From: Firmicutes bacterium UBA6132
GTDB taxonomy: Bacteria; Bacillota_A; Clostridia; Tissierellales; Sedimentibacteraceae
Reading direction: 5' to 3'
NCBI GenBank assembly: GCA_002435835.1
Contig: DIVM01000115.1
Span: 1 to 7,123, forward strand
Length of the DNA stretch: 7,123 nt
Positions within the stretch are counted from its first letter, which is position 1, and every line of letters starts with the position of its first letter. The notes under the pieces are model-generated. The model saw only the letters and a program-made list of their open reading frames with translations, was not told the DNA's origin and did no database searches. The translations under genes and the position numbers were made by a program. Of the stretch, positions 5,200 through 7,123 are shown piece by piece.

Positions 5200-6378
5200 A
5201 TGTTTAAAATAACAGATACAGTTAGTTGGGTTGGAAAAATCGATTGGGAACTAAACAAGTTTCATGGAGATGAATATTCAACACATAAAGGATCTTCCTA
5301 TAATTCATATTTAATTAGAGATGAAAAAACAGTTTTAATTGATACAGTATGGCAACCATTTTCTCAGGAATTCGTAACAAACTTAAAAAAAGAAATAGAT
5401 TTAAAAGAAATAGATTACATAATCATGAATCATTCAGAAATAGACCACAGCGGTGCTCTTTGTGAGTTGATGGAGGAAATTCCTAATACACCTATTTATT
5501 GTACAAAAAAAGGTGTTAACATAATAAAAGGTATTCACCACAAGCAATTTAATTTTGTGGAAGTAAAAACAGGGGATACTCTTGATATAGGTAAAAATAA
5601 GCTTATATTTGTTGAAGCAACAATGCTTCATTGGCCTGATTCTATGATGACATATATGTCAGGAGAAAATATATTATTTAGCAATGATGCATTTGGTCAA
5701 CATTATGCATCCGAACTAATGTATAATGATAAAGTTGATAGAGAAGAATTATATAATGAAGCAATAAAATATTATGCAAATATTTTGACGCCATTTAGCA
5801 AATTTGTAGTTAAAAAAATTGAAGAAGTTGTAAGCTTAAACATTCCAATTAATATGATTTGTCCAAGCCACGGTATTATATGGAAAGAAGAACCATTACA
5901 AATTGTGACTCAATACATGGAATGGGCAAAGGGATATCAAGAAAATCAAATAACTATTATATATGACACTATGTGGAATGGCACAAGAAGAATGGCCGAA
6001 GTTATTGCAGAAGGCATAAAGTCAGTTGATAAAGATGTAGTTATAAAAATTTACAATTCAGCTAAAAAAGATAAAAATGATATAATTACAGAAGTGTTTA
6101 AATCTAAAATGATATTAGTAGGGTCTTCAACTATTAATAATGGAATATTATCATCAACAGCAGCTATTTTAGAAATGATAAAAGGTCTTAAATTTGCTAA
6201 TAAAAAAGCAGCTGCATTTGGAGCTTATGGTTGGAGCGGAGAAGGAAATAAAATTATTACAGAACAATTAAAAGAAGCTAAATTTGAAGTATTAAATGAT
6301 GGAATCAAAGCATTATGGAATCCAGATGAAGATGCATTAGAGCAATGCAGAAAATTTGGAGAAGAGTTAGTTAAATAA
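5200..6378 (+). CDS. fprA: A-type flavodiiron protein (NO/O2 reductase, FprA family)
   Basis: The 392-residue cytoplasmic enzyme reduces O2 to water and/or NO to N2O at a di-iron site next to FMN. The metallo-beta-lactamase-like domain (about 1-248) has all ligands: NHSEIDH (His78, Glu80, Asp82, with His83), MLHWPD (His144), SNDAFG (Asp163) and CPSHGIIW (His224). The flavodoxin domain (about 250-392) starts ITIIYDTMWNGTRRMA, the FMN phosphate loop, and continues with VGSSTINNG and FGAYGWSGEG. There is no fused rubredoxin or flavin reductase domain, so a separate rubredoxin must deliver electrons. I place the start at 5200 (GAGAAAGGAAAAATT before ATG; MFKITDTVSWVG matches family N-termini). 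The frame is open to an ATG at 5140, but that ATG lies within a -10 box and has no ribosome binding site. Sequence alone does not separate NO from O2 preference. Confidence 0.95.
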   Translation: MFKITDTVSWVGKIDWELNKFHGDEYSTHKGSSYNSYLIRDEKTVLIDTVWQPFSQEFVTNLKKEIDLKEIDYIIMNHSEIDHSGALCELMEEIPNTPIYCTKKGVNIIKGIHHKQFNFVEVKTGDTLDIGKNKLIFVEATMLHWPDSMMTYMSGENILFSNDAFGQHYASELMYNDKVDREELYNEAIKYYANILTPFSKFVVKKIEEVVSLNIPINMICPSHGIIWKEEPLQIVTQYMEWAKGYQENQITIIYDTMWNGTRRMAEVIAEGIKSVDKDVVIKIYNSAKKDKNDIITEVFKSKMILVGSSTINNGILSSTAAILEMIKGLKFANKKAAAFGAYGWSGEGNKIITEQLKEAKFEVLNDGIKALWNPDEDALEQCRKFGEELVK

Positions 6379-6381
6379 ATA

Positions 6382-6435
6382 AATAAATCCCCATATTAAA
6401 AATGTATTTATTTAATATGGGGATTTATTATTTTT
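6382..6435 (+). terminator. Terminator after the flavodiiron gene
   Basis: The arms 6382-6400 and 6411-6429 form a perfect 19-bp stem centred on ATCCCCATATT, with a 10-base loop. TTATTTTT-like sequence follows (6429-6435). It starts 3 bases after the stop codon. The AT-rich flanks may let it also act leftward. Confidence 0.88.
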
Positions 6436-6512
6436 AGTTCAAAGGCTGAGTTTAGCAAAGAATCTAAAATCGCTGATAAAAATCAAATTTAGTAAATATT
6501 TGTAAATGATTG

Positions 6513-6541
6513 TTGATATATATTTCTTAGTGGTTTATAAT
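6513..6541 (+). promoter_or_regulatory. Strong sigma-A-type promoter of the ketopantoate reductase-family gene
   Basis: TTGATA (6513-6518) and a perfect TATAAT (6536-6541) are separated by exactly 17 bases. Transcription would start near 6548, about 42 bases before the start codon. With the terminator upstream, this isolates the last gene from the flavodiiron unit. Confidence 0.7.
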
Positions 6542-6589
6542 AGAAATTATATAAAAATATCATTTATAGTAATCGTAGCAGGGGGAGTT

Positions 6590-7123
6590 ATGAAAATTAA
6601 AAATGTTGCTTTAATTGGAATGGGTGCTGTAGGAACTGTGTATGGTAATTTATTATATAAAAGTTATGGCAATGATTTTTATGTTATTTGCAGTGATTCC
6701 CGTAAAGATAAATTAATTGAAAATGGCTTTAAATTAAACAATGAATCATTTAATCCACAAATTATATCTCCACAAGATGAAACCATAAAAATGGATTTAA
6801 TAATTTTTTGCGTAAAAAATTATCAACTTGAAGATTCTATTGAAGATGTAAGGAAATTTGTTTCAGATAATACTATAATGATCACTTTTTTAAATGGTGT
6901 TACTGCAAGAGACAGAATTCTTAAAGCATTTCCTAATAATAAAGTTTTATATGGGTTATCCATGAGAATAGATGCTGAACGAGTGGATGACGGAGTTATA
7001 AACACTGAAAATGGTGAAATTCAATTTGGAAATGCTGATAATACAGTTATTGCTCCTGAAGTTTTAGCAGTACAAGAATGTTTCAATAAATCAAAAATTA
7101 AAAATGTAGTTTTTCAAGATATG
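6590..7123 (+). CDS. Ketopantoate reductase (ApbA/PanE) family protein, 3'-truncated
   Basis: 178 codons are visible and the frame runs off the right edge; family members are usually about 300 residues. The N-terminus has the NADPH-binding Rossmann motif (VALIGMGAVGTVYGN, GxGxxG at 10-15). Next come DLIIFCVKNYQLEDS, with Lys76 at the conserved Lys position, and FLNGV, with Asn102 at the conserved Asn. The catalytic Lys and Glu of the C-terminal helical domain lie beyond the window. The family reduces 2-dehydropantoate to pantoate in pantothenate and CoA synthesis, but it has many paralogues acting on other 2-oxo acids, so the substrate is uncertain. The start follows a GGGGGAG ribosome binding site at 6581-6586. 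It has its own promoter and is probably functionally unrelated to the stress genes. Confidence 0.9.
   Translation, partial: MKIKNVALIGMGAVGTVYGNLLYKSYGNDFYVICSDSRKDKLIENGFKLNNESFNPQIISPQDETIKMDLIIFCVKNYQLEDSIEDVRKFVSDNTIMITFLNGVTARDRILKAFPNNKVLYGLSMRIDAERVDDGVINTENGEIQFGNADNTVIAPEVLAVQECFNKSKIKNVVFQDM

Noticed and set aside
5434..5631. Minus-strand open frame opposite the flavodiiron gene
   Set aside because: It overlaps the conserved di-iron domain and reads as Phe/Tyr/Lys-rich shadow sequence.
6823..7005. Minus-strand open frame opposite the ketopantoate reductase-family gene
   Set aside because: The plus-strand frame across the same bases has clear Rossmann and LNG motifs; the minus frame has none.

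Overview
The window is AT-rich DNA with strong AGGAGG-type ribosome binding sites, compact genes and sigma-A-like promoters. Together with the protein families present (Hcp, the Hcp-associated DUF1858 protein, hemerythrin-like protein, flavodiiron protein, and tandem proteins resembling clostridial surface or spore proteins), this suggests a low-GC anaerobic Firmicute of the Clostridia type. That placement is inference; there is no rRNA or other decisive marker here.

Layout, left to right. Positions 1-1383 hold the 3' five-sixths of hcp (hybrid cluster protein / hydroxylamine reductase); its start lies outside the window. A GC-rich double hairpin follows. A large inverted repeat and a -10 box then precede a small DUF1858 CxxC protein (1599-1808), which ends in its own terminator. 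A two-gene operon follows (1958-3123): a 198-residue protein I cannot assign, and a hemerythrin-like di-iron protein. A shared terminator at 3184-3216 separates this operon from two leftward, tandemly duplicated genes (3224-3787 and 3848-4399), which encode proteins with a Tyr-rich N-terminus and a transthyretin/carboxypeptidase-regulatory-like beta domain. Rightward again come a small divergent cupin (4627-4971), a 75-bp inverted repeat of the 'CATTCTGAACGCAGTGAAGAATC' type, and an A-type flavodiiron protein (5200-6378) with a 19-bp stem terminator. After a strong sigma-A promoter, the window ends inside a ketopantoate-reductase-family gene (6590 onward).

How the genes fit together. Hcp, the DUF1858 protein, the hemerythrin-like protein and the flavodiiron protein are all families tied to nitric oxide, hydroxylamine or oxygen handling in anaerobes. 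The rightward genes therefore read as a nitrosative/oxidative stress island made of several separately promoted units. The unassigned 198-residue protein and the cupin are guilt-by-association candidates for the same job. The leftward pair looks unrelated and may encode cell-surface or spore-associated proteins. The ketopantoate reductase homologue is probably an unrelated neighbour. No rRNA, tRNA, CRISPR array, insertion sequence or transposase gene is visible. No gene-free stretch exceeds 300 bases; the longest gaps (1384-1598, 4400-4626, 4972-5199, 6379-6589) hold the hairpins, repeats and promoters listed.
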